Shown: in pieces, positions 33,778-42,509 of the stretch | Numbering within the stretch: the first letter of the stretch is position 1 | Layout: every line of letters begins with the position of its first letter | Assembly (NCBI GenBank): GCA_018714825.1 | Contig: DVMU01000088.1 | Location: 1 to 52,496 of the forward strand | DNA: 52,496 bases | Source of the DNA: Candidatus Pullichristensenella excrementigallinarum | GTDB taxonomy: Bacteria; Bacillota; Clostridia; Christensenellales; Aristaeellaceae | Direction: 5' to 3' | Notes under the pieces: generated by a model | Databases searched by the model: none | Seen by the model: the letters and a program-made list of their open reading frames with translations, nothing else | Told to the model about the DNA's origin: nothing | Position numbers and translations under genes: made by a program

Positions 33778-36700
33778 TCAGCGCGCCACGGAAATCGTGG
33801 CGGTTTCGCCGTTGATATTCCATTCCTTAACGTAGGCGCCCTCGAGCAGATCTCCCTCGCACAGCTCCTCCGCGAGCACGGATTTCTGGATCTCCTCCGC
33901 GCCCCTGCGCAGGATGGCCGCAAGCTTATCCGAAGTGCGGTAGGCCACGGCAATGCGATCGGTCACCTCAAAGCCCGCCTCCTTGCGCATGGTCTGGATC
34001 TTGGAAATGACTTCGCGCACGAAACCTTCCTCGATCAATTCCTCGGTCAGGTTGGTATCCAGCACCACGGTCATCTCGCGATCCGATTCGGCGACAAAGC
34101 CCGGCTTTTGCATGGGCTCGATGAGGGTATCGTCCCGATCCAGCTCGATCTTCGTGCCTTCCACCTCGAAGACCAGCTTTTCTCCCCGATCGAACGTATC
34201 CACCACGTCGTTCCCGTCCATGGCCAGAAGCGCCTGCCCGATCTTGCCCAGCAGTTTTCCATAGCGCGGGCCGAGGGTGCGCATCTGGGGCTTGATCTTG
34301 TAGGTGGTGAACGCGCGGGCGTCGGTGACAAACTCAACGTTTTTGACGTTCAGCTCGTCCGCGATCAAATCCTTGAGCGCCTCGGGCAATTCGCAGCCCT
34401 TGACATAGAGCGCCTTGGCGGGCTGACGCACCTTCATGTTCGCGCCGTTGCGGCACGCGCGGCCCAGCTGCACGGCCTGAATGACCAGTTCCATATCGGC
34501 CTCGAGTTCCGCATCGACCTTGCTCAGATCCGCAACCGGGAAATCCGTCAAATGCACGGATTCCTTCGCGCCGGGGAGATTGCCCACCACCAGGTTCTGA
34601 TACATGGTTTCGGCCAGGAAGGGGATGTACGGCGCGCAGAGGCCGCAGAGCGTGGTCAGCACGGTATACAGCGTTTCAAACGCCGCGAGCTTGTCGCCTT
34701 CCATGCCCTTGCCCCAGAAGCGTTCGCGCGAGCAGCGCACATACCAATTGGACAGTTCATCCACGAACGCGGAGATGGCGCGCGCGGTTTCGGTGATCTT
34801 GTATTCGCTCAGGCCCTCATCGACAAACTGAATCAACGTATTGAGCTTGGAGAGCACCCAGCGATCCATCAGCGAAAAATCTTCCGGCCGGGCCTTCTGC
34901 TCGGCGGGCTTGTAATCGTCGATAGAGGCGTAGAGCGCGAAGAACGCATAGGTATTCCAAAGCGTTCCGATGAACTTGCGCTGCATATCGCTGACCAATT
35001 CGTGCGAGAAGCGCTTGGGCAGCCACGGCGAGGCGCTCGCGTAGAAATACCAGCGCACCGCGTCCGCTCCCTGGCGGTTGAGCACTTCCCAGGGATCGAT
35101 GACATTGCCCTTGTGCTTGGACATCTTGATGCCGTCCTTATCCTGCACATGGCCCAGCACCACGCAGTTCTCAAACGGGGCGCGGTCAAACAGCAGGGTC
35201 GAGATGGCGATCAGCGTATAGAACCAGCCGCGCGTCTGATCGATGGCTTCGGAAATGAAGTTTGCCGGGAAGTTCTTCTCAAACAGTTCCTTATTTTCAA
35301 AGGGATAGTGCCACTGCGCAAAGGGCATGGAGCCGGAATCGTACCAGCAATCGATGACCTCGGGCGTGCGGTGCATCTCTCCGCCGCACTCGGGGCAGGT
35401 CATGGTAACCTGGTCGATGTAGGGGCGATGCAATTCGAGATCCGGCGGCACATTGTGCCCCAATTCCTCCAATTCCTTGCGCGAGCCGATCACATGCGTG
35501 TGTCCGCACTTGCACACCCAAACCGGCAGCGGCGTGCCCCAATACCGTTCGCGGGAAAGGCCCCAGTCGATGACATTCTCCAGGAAGTTGCCCATGCGGC
35601 CTTCCTTGATGTTTTCCGGCAGCCAGTTGATCGAGCGGTTCGATTTGAGCAGATTGTCGCGCAGCGCCGTCATGCGAATAAACCAGGTCGAGCGCGCGTA
35701 GTAGATCAGCGGCGTATCGCAGCGCCAGCAGAAGGGATAATCGTGCGTAAACTCGGCCGCCTTGACCAGCAGGCCGGCCTGTTCCAGATCCCTGAGGATC
35801 AGCGGGTCCGCGTCCTTGACAAACACGCCCGCCCACGGCGTTTCCTTGGCCATGCAGCCGCGGGTATCCACCAGCTGCAAAAACGGCAGATCGTTTTCGC
35901 GGCCCACGCGCGCGTCGTCCTCACCAAAGGCCGGCGCCTGATGGACGATGCCGGTGCCGTCGGTCATGGTGACATAGGAATCGGCCACCACGCGCCAGGC
36001 GGGCTTGTCCACAAGCCCCTTCTGGAAGGCGAACAGCGGCTCGTATTCCATGCCGACAAGATCGCGTCCGGGCATCTCCACAAGGTTCTCCACCTGCGCG
36101 CCTTCGCCCAACACGGCCTCAATCAGGGCCTTGGCCATGATGATCATGCGGCCCTCAAAGGTGAATTTCGCATATGTCTCATCCGGATTGACGCACAGCG
36201 CCACGTTGGAAGGAAGCGTCCAGGGCGTGGTCGTCCAGGCATACAGCCAGGTATTCTCCTCGCCCTTGACCCGAAAGCGCACAAAGGCGGATTTCTCCGT
36301 CACGGATTTATAGCCCTGCGAAACCTCGTGCGAGGAAAGCGCGGTGCCGCAGCGGGGACAATAGGGCACAACCTTGTGGCCCTTGTAGAGCAGGCCCTTG
36401 TCCGCAATCTGCTTGAGCGACCACCACACGGATTCGATATAGTTGTTGTCATAGGTGATATAGGGATTTTCCATATCCGCCCAAAATCCCACGCGTTCGG
36501 ACATCTTCTCCCATTCGCCCTTGTATTTCCAGACGGACTTTTTGCATTCCTGGATAAACGGCTCGATGCCATATTCCTCGATCTGCTCCTTGCCATCCAG
36601 ACCCAGCAGCTTTTCCACTTCCAATTCCACCGGCAAACCGTGCGTATCCCAACCCGCCTTGCGCAATACCTGCTTGCCCTTCATGGTCTGAAAGCGCGGG

Positions 36701-36903
36701 ATCAGGTCCTTGATGGCGCGGGTCTCGATATGCCCGATATGCGGCTTTCCGTTAGCCGTCGGCGGTCCGTCGTAGAAGGTAAAATGCTCGTGCCCTTCCC
36801 GAAGCTGCACGGACTTTTTGAAAATGTCGTTTTTGTTCCAGAACGCGATGACCTCGTTCTCCCGCGCGAGGAAATCGAGATTGGGGGAGACCTTCTCAAA
36901 CAT
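33778..36903 (-). CDS. ileS: Isoleucyl-tRNA synthetase (long, IleRS2-like)
   Basis: 1041 aa. The HIGH motif is His55-Ile-Gly-His58 in GKPHIGHIETRAIKD and the KMSKS motif is Lys593-MSKH. The editing domain (WLYAWTTTPWTLPSN) and C-terminal anticodon-binding region are present. The length and C-terminus, without the zinc-ribbon end of the about 930-aa type 1 enzyme, fit IleRS2, the group that is naturally tolerant of mupirocin (established for the family; not tested here). GGAGG is 8 nt before the ATG at 36903. Expression is controlled by the T-box leader directly upstream. Confidence 0.96.
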   Translation of the reverse strand: MFEKVSPNLDFLARENEVIAFWNKNDIFKKSVQLREGHEHFTFYDGPPTANGKPHIGHIETRAIKDLIPRFQTMKGKQVLRKAGWDTHGLPVELEVEKLLGLDGKEQIEEYGIEPFIQECKKSVWKYKGEWEKMSERVGFWADMENPYITYDNNYIESVWWSLKQIADKGLLYKGHKVVPYCPRCGTALSSHEVSQGYKSVTEKSAFVRFRVKGEENTWLYAWTTTPWTLPSNVALCVNPDETYAKFTFEGRMIIMAKALIEAVLGEGAQVENLVEMPGRDLVGMEYEPLFAFQKGLVDKPAWRVVADSYVTMTDGTGIVHQAPAFGEDDARVGRENDLPFLQLVDTRGCMAKETPWAGVFVKDADPLILRDLEQAGLLVKAAEFTHDYPFCWRCDTPLIYYARSTWFIRMTALRDNLLKSNRSINWLPENIKEGRMGNFLENVIDWGLSRERYWGTPLPVWVCKCGHTHVIGSRKELEELGHNVPPDLELHRPYIDQVTMTCPECGGEMHRTPEVIDCWYDSGSMPFAQWHYPFENKELFEKNFPANFISEAIDQTRGWFYTLIAISTLLFDRAPFENCVVLGHVQDKDGIKMSKHKGNVIDPWEVLNRQGADAVRWYFYASASPWLPKRFSHELVSDMQRKFIGTLWNTYAFFALYASIDDYKPAEQKARPEDFSLMDRWVLSKLNTLIQFVDEGLSEYKITETARAISAFVDELSNWYVRCSRERFWGKGMEGDKLAAFETLYTVLTTLCGLCAPYIPFLAETMYQNLVVGNLPGAKESVHLTDFPVADLSKVDAELEADMELVIQAVQLGRACRNGANMKVRQPAKALYVKGCELPEALKDLIADELNVKNVEFVTDARAFTTYKIKPQMRTLGPRYGKLLGKIGQALLAMDGNDVVDTFDRGEKLVFEVEGTKIELDRDDTLIEPMQKPGFVAESDREMTVVLDTNLTEELIEEGFVREVISKIQTMRKEAGFEVTDRIAVAYRTSDKLAAILRRGAEEIQKSVLAEELCEGDLLEGAYVKEWNINGETATISVAR

Positions 36904-36917
36904 GCACAAAACCTCCG

Positions 36918-37196
36918 GCGTAAAAAATAAAGCCCCGTCCCTGCGGATGCCTCTTCGGAGGCTTCCTTTCTGGGACGATGGCTCGCGGTACCACCCAGCT
37001 TGGCGCAATGCGCGCCCACTCACGGCGCGCATCCACGCGCCTGCGCTGTAACGGGCGAAACCCGGCGACGCTTACTGGCAATTGCGTTCGGCGCGCTGCT
37101 CCGGGGTGATTCCTCCCGCCTTTTCCGGCCGACTCGCACCCTCTTCGGCTCGCTTTGCGGAAAACTGGCGACAGCGCTCCCCTTCGCGGCATTTCT
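36918..37196 (-). promoter_or_regulatory. T-box riboswitch of ileS (isoleucine specifier)
   Basis: On the minus strand the conserved T-box AGCTGGGTGGTACCGCG (37000-36984) is followed by a terminator stem made of CGTCCC/GGGACG with an inner GCCTC/GAGGC hairpin (about 36976-36935) and a T-rich run (36930-36922). The specifier is probably ATC at 37110-37108, an isoleucine codon in an unpaired-looking AATCA stretch. Uncharged tRNA-Ile would pair with it and with the T-box to prevent termination, so ileS is induced by isoleucine starvation. Confidence 0.93.
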
Positions 37197-37202
37197 GCTT
37201 CT

Positions 37203-37230
37203 ATTATATCCCGAAACGGGCGCTTGTAAA
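37203..37230 (-). promoter_or_regulatory. Promoter of the ileS T-box transcript
   Basis: Minus-strand -35 TTTACA (37225-37230), 16-bp spacer, -10 TATAAT (37203-37208). Confidence 0.75.
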
Positions 37231-37267
37231 GGCGAAGGATGTTAATTCGCGCCGTCCGGCCGCGCGT

Positions 37268-37750
37268 TCACCGCACGCTTCCGAAAAACAGCGGCTTTTT
37301 TTCCGGCCCCTGCAGCCTTCTTGCGATCTGTTGCGCGCGCAGATATTTCGGATTCCCCGGCTGCTGATGCGCGGCCACCGAAAGATACAAAAGCGCCTTT
37401 CTGTATTCCGCCATGCGCAAAAGCACGATGCCGAACAGGTAATTCCATTCCGCCGTGCGCATGGAGAGCTTGATCAGGAGCTTCCGCGCCACCTCCAGCT
37501 GGCCGTTCTCGATCAGCTTCCGGGCATGGCGCAGCTTTTCTTCCTCCGAGGAAGAATTCCCTTTTGCCAAGGGAAGGCAGGCATGGTAGGCGCGATTGAT
37601 CTCCGCCATGCGCTGATTCGCCCATTCCCTTTCCGGCCCCGGCAAAAAGCGATCCGGATGCCACCTGCGGGCCAACGCGCGATGTGCCGCACGCACTTCC
37701 GCCACCGTGGCGCCCTCCTCAAGGCCGAGCACCTCAAAATCCTTGCGCAT
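37268..37750 (-). CDS. J-domain (DnaJ-like) protein
   Basis: 160 aa. An N-terminal J domain (about residues 2-60) carries the HPD motif at His31-Pro-Asp33, which stimulates Hsp70 ATPase. The rest is helical with TPR-like repeats (ARKLIENGQLEVARKLLIKLS, YRKALLYLSVAAHQQPGNPKYLRA). It lacks the Gly/Phe, zinc-finger and C-terminal client domains, so it is a class III co-chaperone. GGAGGG precedes the start at 37750. It has its own strong promoter. Confidence 0.9.
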   Translation of the reverse strand: MRKDFEVLGLEEGATVAEVRAAHRALARRWHPDRFLPGPEREWANQRMAEINRAYHACLPLAKGNSSSEEEKLRHARKLIENGQLEVARKLLIKLSMRTAEWNYLFGIVLLRMAEYRKALLYLSVAAHQQPGNPKYLRAQQIARRLQGPEKKPLFFGSVR

Positions 37751-37783
37751 TCTATCCCTCCGCTGAAGGTGAGCATTAGATTT

Positions 37784-37812
37784 AGTATAGCAGCGTGCGA
37801 AACGTCTGTCAA
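37784..37812 (-). promoter_or_regulatory. Promoter of the J-domain gene
   Basis: Minus-strand -35 TTGACA (37807-37812), 17-bp spacer, -10 TATACT (37784-37789). The rest of this 343-nt divergent gap, up to the next promoter at 38020, is AT-richer and holds nothing else I can identify. Confidence 0.85.
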
Positions 37813-38019
37813 GCGTTCGCGATAAACGGCCCATCCATTTCGTTTCCCACAGGATCGCGGATGCGGTGTCTCCTTCCGGAGAAACCCCCAAGATATTGTG
37901 GTCTTGGCCATTTTGGCCGCCTTTTCGAAGTCTTTGAAAATCCTCTGTCAAATTATATTACGGAAGTATTTCAGATATTATCGCATTCGTACATTTGTCT
38001 GAAGTTGGCAGCGCATTAG

Positions 38020-38048
38020 TTTACGAACGCGGGGAAACGCGCTAAAAT
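38020..38048 (+). promoter_or_regulatory. Promoter of the small membrane protein gene
   Basis: -35 TTTACG (38020-38025), 17-bp spacer, -10 TAAAAT (38043-38048). Confidence 0.5.
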
Positions 38049-38093
38049 ATACTTTAGACTTTTGTCGTATTCTGTCGAAGCGAGGATGCATCC

Positions 38094-38600
38094 ATGTCGA
38101 AAGCCCGCAAAAAGCACGCGAATTGGAAGACTGTGATCAGCCTTCTGCTCTGCTTCCCTTACGGGTTGTATCGGATGTGGCGCTTTACGCGGTGGAACCT
38201 CGCCCTCAAGGGCCTGATTACGATATGCATCCTGGCGGCCGTCACGCTGATTCTGTTGCCGATTACTTCGCCCCCCACCGTTTCCGGCGGCGTGCAAATG
38301 GTCGGAGCGGAAAAAGACGTCCGAATCTTTGGTCCCGAGCTGCCCGAGGCGATGGATGAAAACTTTGTGGGCTACGGTTCGGTTACCTCCAGCCAGGGTC
38401 CTTTGTTTGCCGAAGACGATTTGGAATCTTCTGTGACCTATGTATACGCAAATGAGAACGGTGAATTCTATCACAAGCTCAATTGCAAATATGTCGCCTG
38501 GTACAGCAAAAAGATGGAGCTTCCCGTGGCCTATTATTCGGGATATGCGCCCTGCGAGGAATGCGGCGCGCCGACCTTCTCACCCGGCGGAGAGGAATAA
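38094..38600 (+). CDS. Hypothetical single-pass membrane protein with Cys/His C-terminal motif
   Basis: 168 aa, no family recognised with certainty. A basic N-terminus and one hydrophobic helix (about residues 39-57) suggest a type II membrane protein with its C-terminus outside. The C-terminal part reads FYHKLNCKYV ... YAPCEECGAP, the H-x4-C-x(about 28)-C-x2-C pattern that closes many small secreted or nuclease-linked domains and may bind zinc. GAGG lies before the start. A terminator follows, so it is a single-gene unit. Confidence 0.8.
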   Translation: MSKARKKHANWKTVISLLLCFPYGLYRMWRFTRWNLALKGLITICILAAVTLILLPITSPPTVSGGVQMVGAEKDVRIFGPELPEAMDENFVGYGSVTSSQGPLFAEDDLESSVTYVYANENGEFYHKLNCKYVAWYSKKMELPVAYYSGYAPCEECGAPTFSPGGEE

Positions 38601-38633
38601 GGAGCGCGGGGATTGTCTTTTCGGAAGGAATTG

Positions 38634-38664
38634 AAAGGAAGGGTTGTATTGCCTTCCTTTTTTT
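38634..38664 (+). terminator. Terminator after the small membrane protein gene
   Basis: AAAGGAAGG (38634-38642) pairs with CCTTCCTTT (38652-38660), followed by TTTT. Confidence 0.8.
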
Positions 38665-38771
38665 GTGTGAACTCTCCGCGAAATTCCCCGCCGGCTCTGT
38701 TTCTCAACGCAGTCTTCACATCTGTCGTGTATACTGCTTCCGGGAAAACGACGATTTGGGAGGGACGGCGC

Positions 38772-39584
38772 TTGCGGCGAAAGATGCTGGTCTTGGATAT
38801 CGACGGCACGCTGACCAACAGCCAAAAACAGATCACCCCCCGCACGCTCGAAGCGCTTTTGCGCATCCAGCAGGAGGGGCACATTGTGACCCTGGCCTCC
38901 GGGCGACCGACGGCGGGACTGCGCATGGCCTCCTCCGCGCTGCAATTGGAAAGGTACGGCGGATATTTGCTCTCCTACAACGGCGCGCACATTCTCCATC
39001 ACAAGAGCGGCCGCGTGCTCTTCGAGCGCGTTCTCCCAAAAGAGACCCTTTCACAGATATGCGCGTTTGCCCGCGAGGAGGGAATCGGACTTTTGACGTA
39101 CCGGGAAAACACCATCCTCACCAGCTTTGCGCACGATCCCTATATGGAGCAGGAATCCCGCATCAACGCGCTGCCGATTCTGGACGTGGAGGATTTGGTC
39201 TCCTATGTTCAATTTCCGATCTACAAGTGCCTTCTCACCGCGCCTCCACAGCGCGCCGCGCAGTTGGAGGCGATCCTGGTCGAGCGCTATGGACAGAGCC
39301 TGAGCATCTATCGCAGCGAACCGTACTTCATTGAGGTTATGCCTCCGGAGGTGGACAAAGCCCTTTCTCTGGGCCGCCTGCTGGAGGCGATCGATATGCC
39401 GGTTGCCGACGCCATCGCCTGCGGAGACGGGTTTAACGACATCTCCATGATCCATTTTGCCGGAACAGGCGTGGCCATGGCCAACGCGCAGGAGGTCGTC
39501 AAGCGCGAGGCGGATTTTATCACGCGCTCCAACGACGAAGACGGCGTGGTCGAAGTCATCGAAAAATTCCTGGAGGGCGATTAA
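38772..39584 (+). CDS. HAD-superfamily phosphatase, Cof/YidA type
   Basis: 270 aa. Motif I DIDGTLTN carries the nucleophile and acid/base aspartates; motif II is the Ser/Thr of TLASGRPTAG; motif IV is CGDGFNDISMI. A Cof-type cap lies between them. Such enzymes dephosphorylate sugar phosphates or flavin nucleotides with broad specificity. A TTG at 38772 is chosen because GGGAGGG is about 8 nt upstream; ATG at 38784 gives 266 aa and is possible. Confidence 0.9.
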   Translation: MRRKMLVLDIDGTLTNSQKQITPRTLEALLRIQQEGHIVTLASGRPTAGLRMASSALQLERYGGYLLSYNGAHILHHKSGRVLFERVLPKETLSQICAFAREEGIGLLTYRENTILTSFAHDPYMEQESRINALPILDVEDLVSYVQFPIYKCLLTAPPQRAAQLEAILVERYGQSLSIYRSEPYFIEVMPPEVDKALSLGRLLEAIDMPVADAIACGDGFNDISMIHFAGTGVAMANAQEVVKREADFITRSNDEDGVVEVIEKFLEGD

Positions 39585-39625
39585 AGGATCGAGATTTTCA
39601 GATTTCCGCAGTCCTTTTCTCCTTC

Positions 39626-39649
39626 CATGAAAATCCGCAGATTTTCATG
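39626..39649. terminator. Perfect 9-bp hairpin after the HAD gene
   Basis: CATGAAAAT (39626-39634) pairs with ATTTTCATG (39641-39649), loop of 6. A second hairpin with GTCAAAA/TTTTTGAC arms follows at about 39657-39672. Either may end the HAD transcript; neither has an ideal T-tract. Confidence 0.5.
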
Positions 39650-39731
39650 GGGCGCGTCAAAATCCTTTTTGACACGCGGGCGCTTTTTCCCGGCAAAAGC
39701 GCATACGAGGCGGAGAAATCTTTGCGCGCTC

Positions 39732-39761
39732 TTGACAGATATGGATGGAAAGTGCTATGGT
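39732..39761 (+). promoter_or_regulatory. Promoter of the first MATE gene
   Basis: -35 TTGACA (39732-39737), 18-bp spacer, -10 TATGGT (39756-39761). Confidence 0.6.
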
Positions 39762-39831
39762 AAACGAGGAATAAAAAACGGTTTGGCGTGCGCCGCACAG
39801 TTTGTATTTTTTCACGGGCGGAGTGAAAATC

Positions 39832-41220
39832 ATGCAGTCCTATGACGAAAAGCACAAGAGAATGATCGAACAGCCTTTGCCGAAATTGTTGGCGGCTCTG
39901 GCGGCCCCGGCGATCGTCGCGGTGATGATCACCTCAATCTACAACATGGCCGATACCTTTTTTGTCGGCCTGATGGGATCTTCCTCCAAGACCGGCGCGG
40001 TCGGCGTGGCGTTGCCGATCATGACCATCATCCAGGCCGTAGGCTTTTTCTTTGGGCATGGATCGGGAAATTATGTTTCGCGCGCGCTGGGGCATAAGGA
40101 TACCAGGGACGCGGAAACCATGGCGGCCACGGGCTTTTATTCCGGCATCGTCATGGGCCTGGTCATTACAGTTTCCGGCTTTGCGCTCATCAAATGGCTC
40201 CCAGGCTGGCTCGGGGCGACAGAGACCATTGAACCCTATACCCGCGAATACCTTCAATATATCTTTATCGGCGCGCCGTGGATGGTGGGTTCGTTGATTC
40301 TCAACAACCAGCTCCGCTTTCAGGGCAGCGCGTTCTATGGCATGATCGGCATCGGCTCGGGCGGAATTCTCAATATCGCGCTGGACCCGATCTTCATCTT
40401 CACGCTGGATATGGGCGTGGGCGGCGCGGCGCTGGCCACAATTTTAAGCCAGTTCGTGGGCTTTGTGCTGTTGTGGATCGGCACGCTCAAGGGCGGAAAT
40501 ATCCGCCTGCGGATCAAAAATGTGCGGCCGAGCCTGGAAAATTATCGCGAGATCCTTCGCGGAGGGCTTCCCTCCCTCTGGCGGCAGGGGCTTTCGAGCG
40601 TCTCGACCATGTGTCTGAATCTGGCTGCCCGGCCCTACGGGGATCCGGCCATCGCGGCGTTTTCGATCGTCAGCCGCGTGATGATGTTCGCGCTTTCGGC
40701 GGTGATCGGGTTTGGACAGGGGTTCCAGCCAGTTTGCGGCTTCAATTACGGGGCGGAGCGCTATGACCGCGTGCGCGGGGCGTTCTGGCTCAGCTTCAAG
40801 GTGTCGATCGTGGTACTGACGGCATTTGCCATCTTGGGAGCGTGCTTCGCGCCGGGAGTCGTGGAGATTTTCATGACCGGCGAAAACGCCGAAGCCCTGG
40901 AGGTTGCTGCAATCGGCGCAAAGGCGCTGCGGCTGCAATGTATCTTCTTCCCGCTTTTGGGATTTTTGACCTTGAGCAACATGATGTTGCAGACCATCGG
41001 CCTGGCGGGGCGCGCCTCGGTGCTCGCCGCTTCGCGGCAGGGAATCTTCTTCCTGCCGGCCATTTTCATCTTGCCGCGGCTGTTCGGGTTGGCGGGCGTG
41101 CAGTGGAGCCAGCCGATTGCGGATCTGCTATCGGTGTTGTTGACCATTCCCATCACGCTCTCGGTTCTTAGGGAGATGAAGAGGGTCGAGGAGCGACAAA
41201 AGAGAGTGGCGCAGGCGTAG
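39832..41220 (+). CDS. MATE-family efflux transporter
   Basis: 462 aa with about 12 membrane helices in two halves. The first half has the MATE signature PAIVAVMITSIYNMADTFFVG and the second half the repeated pattern (GLPSLWRQGLSSVSTMCLN). It probably exports cationic drugs or metabolites by H+ or Na+ antiport. The ATG at 39832 has GGAG 8 nt upstream; an earlier in-frame ATG at 39802 lacks a site. A second, different MATE gene lies at 50930-52258. Confidence 0.92.
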   Translation: MQSYDEKHKRMIEQPLPKLLAALAAPAIVAVMITSIYNMADTFFVGLMGSSSKTGAVGVALPIMTIIQAVGFFFGHGSGNYVSRALGHKDTRDAETMAATGFYSGIVMGLVITVSGFALIKWLPGWLGATETIEPYTREYLQYIFIGAPWMVGSLILNNQLRFQGSAFYGMIGIGSGGILNIALDPIFIFTLDMGVGGAALATILSQFVGFVLLWIGTLKGGNIRLRIKNVRPSLENYREILRGGLPSLWRQGLSSVSTMCLNLAARPYGDPAIAAFSIVSRVMMFALSAVIGFGQGFQPVCGFNYGAERYDRVRGAFWLSFKVSIVVLTAFAILGACFAPGVVEIFMTGENAEALEVAAIGAKALRLQCIFFPLLGFLTLSNMMLQTIGLAGRASVLAASRQGIFFLPAIFILPRLFGLAGVQWSQPIADLLSVLLTIPITLSVLREMKRVEERQKRVAQA

Positions 41221-41239
41221 CGCCAAAGCAATGGAAGGC

Positions 41240-41292
41240 GGCCCGCAAGCGCGGATTTTCCGGAAAGGAAAGCGCGCTTGCGGGCCGTGCTT
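41240..41292. terminator. Terminator between the MATE and MFS genes
   Basis: A 14-bp perfect stem (41240-41253 with 41273-41286) with an inner TTTTCC/GGAAA pairing, followed by GTGCTTTTTT on the plus strand. It separates convergent genes. Confidence 0.8.
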
Positions 41293-41312
41293 TTTTCCCG
41301 CATTGCGGGAGA

Positions 41313-42509
41313 TCAGGGATTTTTTCGGTCAAGGCGGTTTAACCACAAGATGCCTAAGAAGAGCAGAAGCGGAAACGCGGCTGCGGCCAGCAGGCCGGAT
41401 TTGAGGGCTTCCAGCGCCCCGCCCGCGCCCTCCAGCGATCCGGAAAGCACGCCGACCAGCCCCGGACCGGCGGAGCAGCCCACGTCTCCCGCCAGGGCGA
41501 GGATGGCAAACATCGCCGTGCCGCCCTGCGGATAGCGCCCGGCCACCATGCTGAACACGCCCGGCCACATCAGCCCCACGCACAGCCCGGAAAACGCCAT
41601 GCCAAACACTGCAAGCAGCGGCGAAGGCGAAAAGACCGTGGCCAGATAGCTCGCCACGCACAGCCCCGCGCAGAAAAGAAGCGCGCGTCCCATGCGCAGT
41701 TTCGCGCCCCACAGTCCGTAGATCAATCGCGAAATGCCCATCAGCGCGGCGAACGCGCAGGGGCCGAGCAGATCGCCCATGGTCTTGGAAATTCCGAGGC
41801 CCTCCTCGGCAAACAAGCTCGACCATTGCCCCATGGCCTGCTCGCTCGCGCCCGCCGCGATCATCATGATCAGGAAGATCCAAAAGATCTTATTGGCGAA
41901 CAGGCGCCGGAGCGGAATGCGCTCGCTTTCCAGAACTGGGGCAGGGAGCCAGGCGCCGCCGTAAAAAAACGTATTGAACAGCGGAAGGATCGACCAGGCC
42001 AAAAACAGCCACGGCCAATTTTCCACGCCCGCCAGGCGGAAAAAGGCGGTTGAGAGGAGCACCACCAGCACATGTCCCCAGCAGTAAAACGAATGCAGCA
42101 CGCTCATGCGGCGTTCCTTGTCTTCGCCGGGGACAATTTGCACGATCGGGCCGACCAGAACTTCCAGAAGCCCTCCGCCCACGGCGTTGAGAAAGATGCA
42201 CAGCAAGATCCCCGCAAAGGGATTTCCCATGCGCATGGGGAGAAACCCCATCAGCAAAAGCCCCAGAAAACTCAGGCCCTGGCCCAGAACGATGCCCGCG
42301 CGATAGCCGATTTTATCCAGAAAGCGCGCGGCGGCGATGTCGGTGAGCATCTGGATGGAAAAGTTGATCGTTGCCACCAATCCCAATTGCTCGAGCGTGA
42401 TGCCGAACTGGCGGTGAAAGGTCGCAAATAAGAGCGGAGGAAGATTGTTGCAGATGGCCTGCGTGATATAGCCCAGATAGCTTGCCAGAAGCGTTCGGCG
42501 GTAGTTCAT
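41313..42509 (-). CDS. MFS transporter
   Basis: 398 aa with 12 predicted helices. Loop 2-3 motif is DKIGYRAGIVLG, a form of the MFS A motif, and residues 1-30 (MNYRRTLLASYLGYITQAICNNLPPLLF) begin with a membrane segment. The pattern resembles fucose-permease-like and similar sugar or metabolite carriers, but the substrate cannot be named. Its ATG overlaps the topB stop (ATGA), so the two are co-transcribed although functionally unrelated. Confidence 0.9.
   Translation of the reverse strand: MNYRRTLLASYLGYITQAICNNLPPLLFATFHRQFGITLEQLGLVATINFSIQMLTDIAAARFLDKIGYRAGIVLGQGLSFLGLLLMGFLPMRMGNPFAGILLCIFLNAVGGGLLEVLVGPIVQIVPGEDKERRMSVLHSFYCWGHVLVVLLSTAFFRLAGVENWPWLFLAWSILPLFNTFFYGGAWLPAPVLESERIPLRRLFANKIFWIFLIMMIAAGASEQAMGQWSSLFAEEGLGISKTMGDLLGPCAFAALMGISRLIYGLWGAKLRMGRALLFCAGLCVASYLATVFSPSPLLAVFGMAFSGLCVGLMWPGVFSMVAGRYPQGGTAMFAILALAGDVGCSAGPGLVGVLSGSLEGAGGALEALKSGLLAAAAFPLLLFLGILWLNRLDRKNP

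Noticed and set aside
33123..33953. A shared peptide (FQIERGGVYVALGFSGA) seen in open frames at both 33.6 kb and 52.4 kb, suggesting a protein family
   Set aside because: The peptide is a chance translation of the 52-bp hairpin repeat, which lies between genes and folds as a stem-loop; no ribosome binding sites or conserved frames support translation.
33559..36930. A 1123-codon open frame on the plus strand opposite ileS
   Set aside because: It is a shadow of ileS in GC-rich DNA: composition is His/Ala/Arg-rich, there is no ribosome binding site, and it covers the whole synthetase gene, which is unmistakable.
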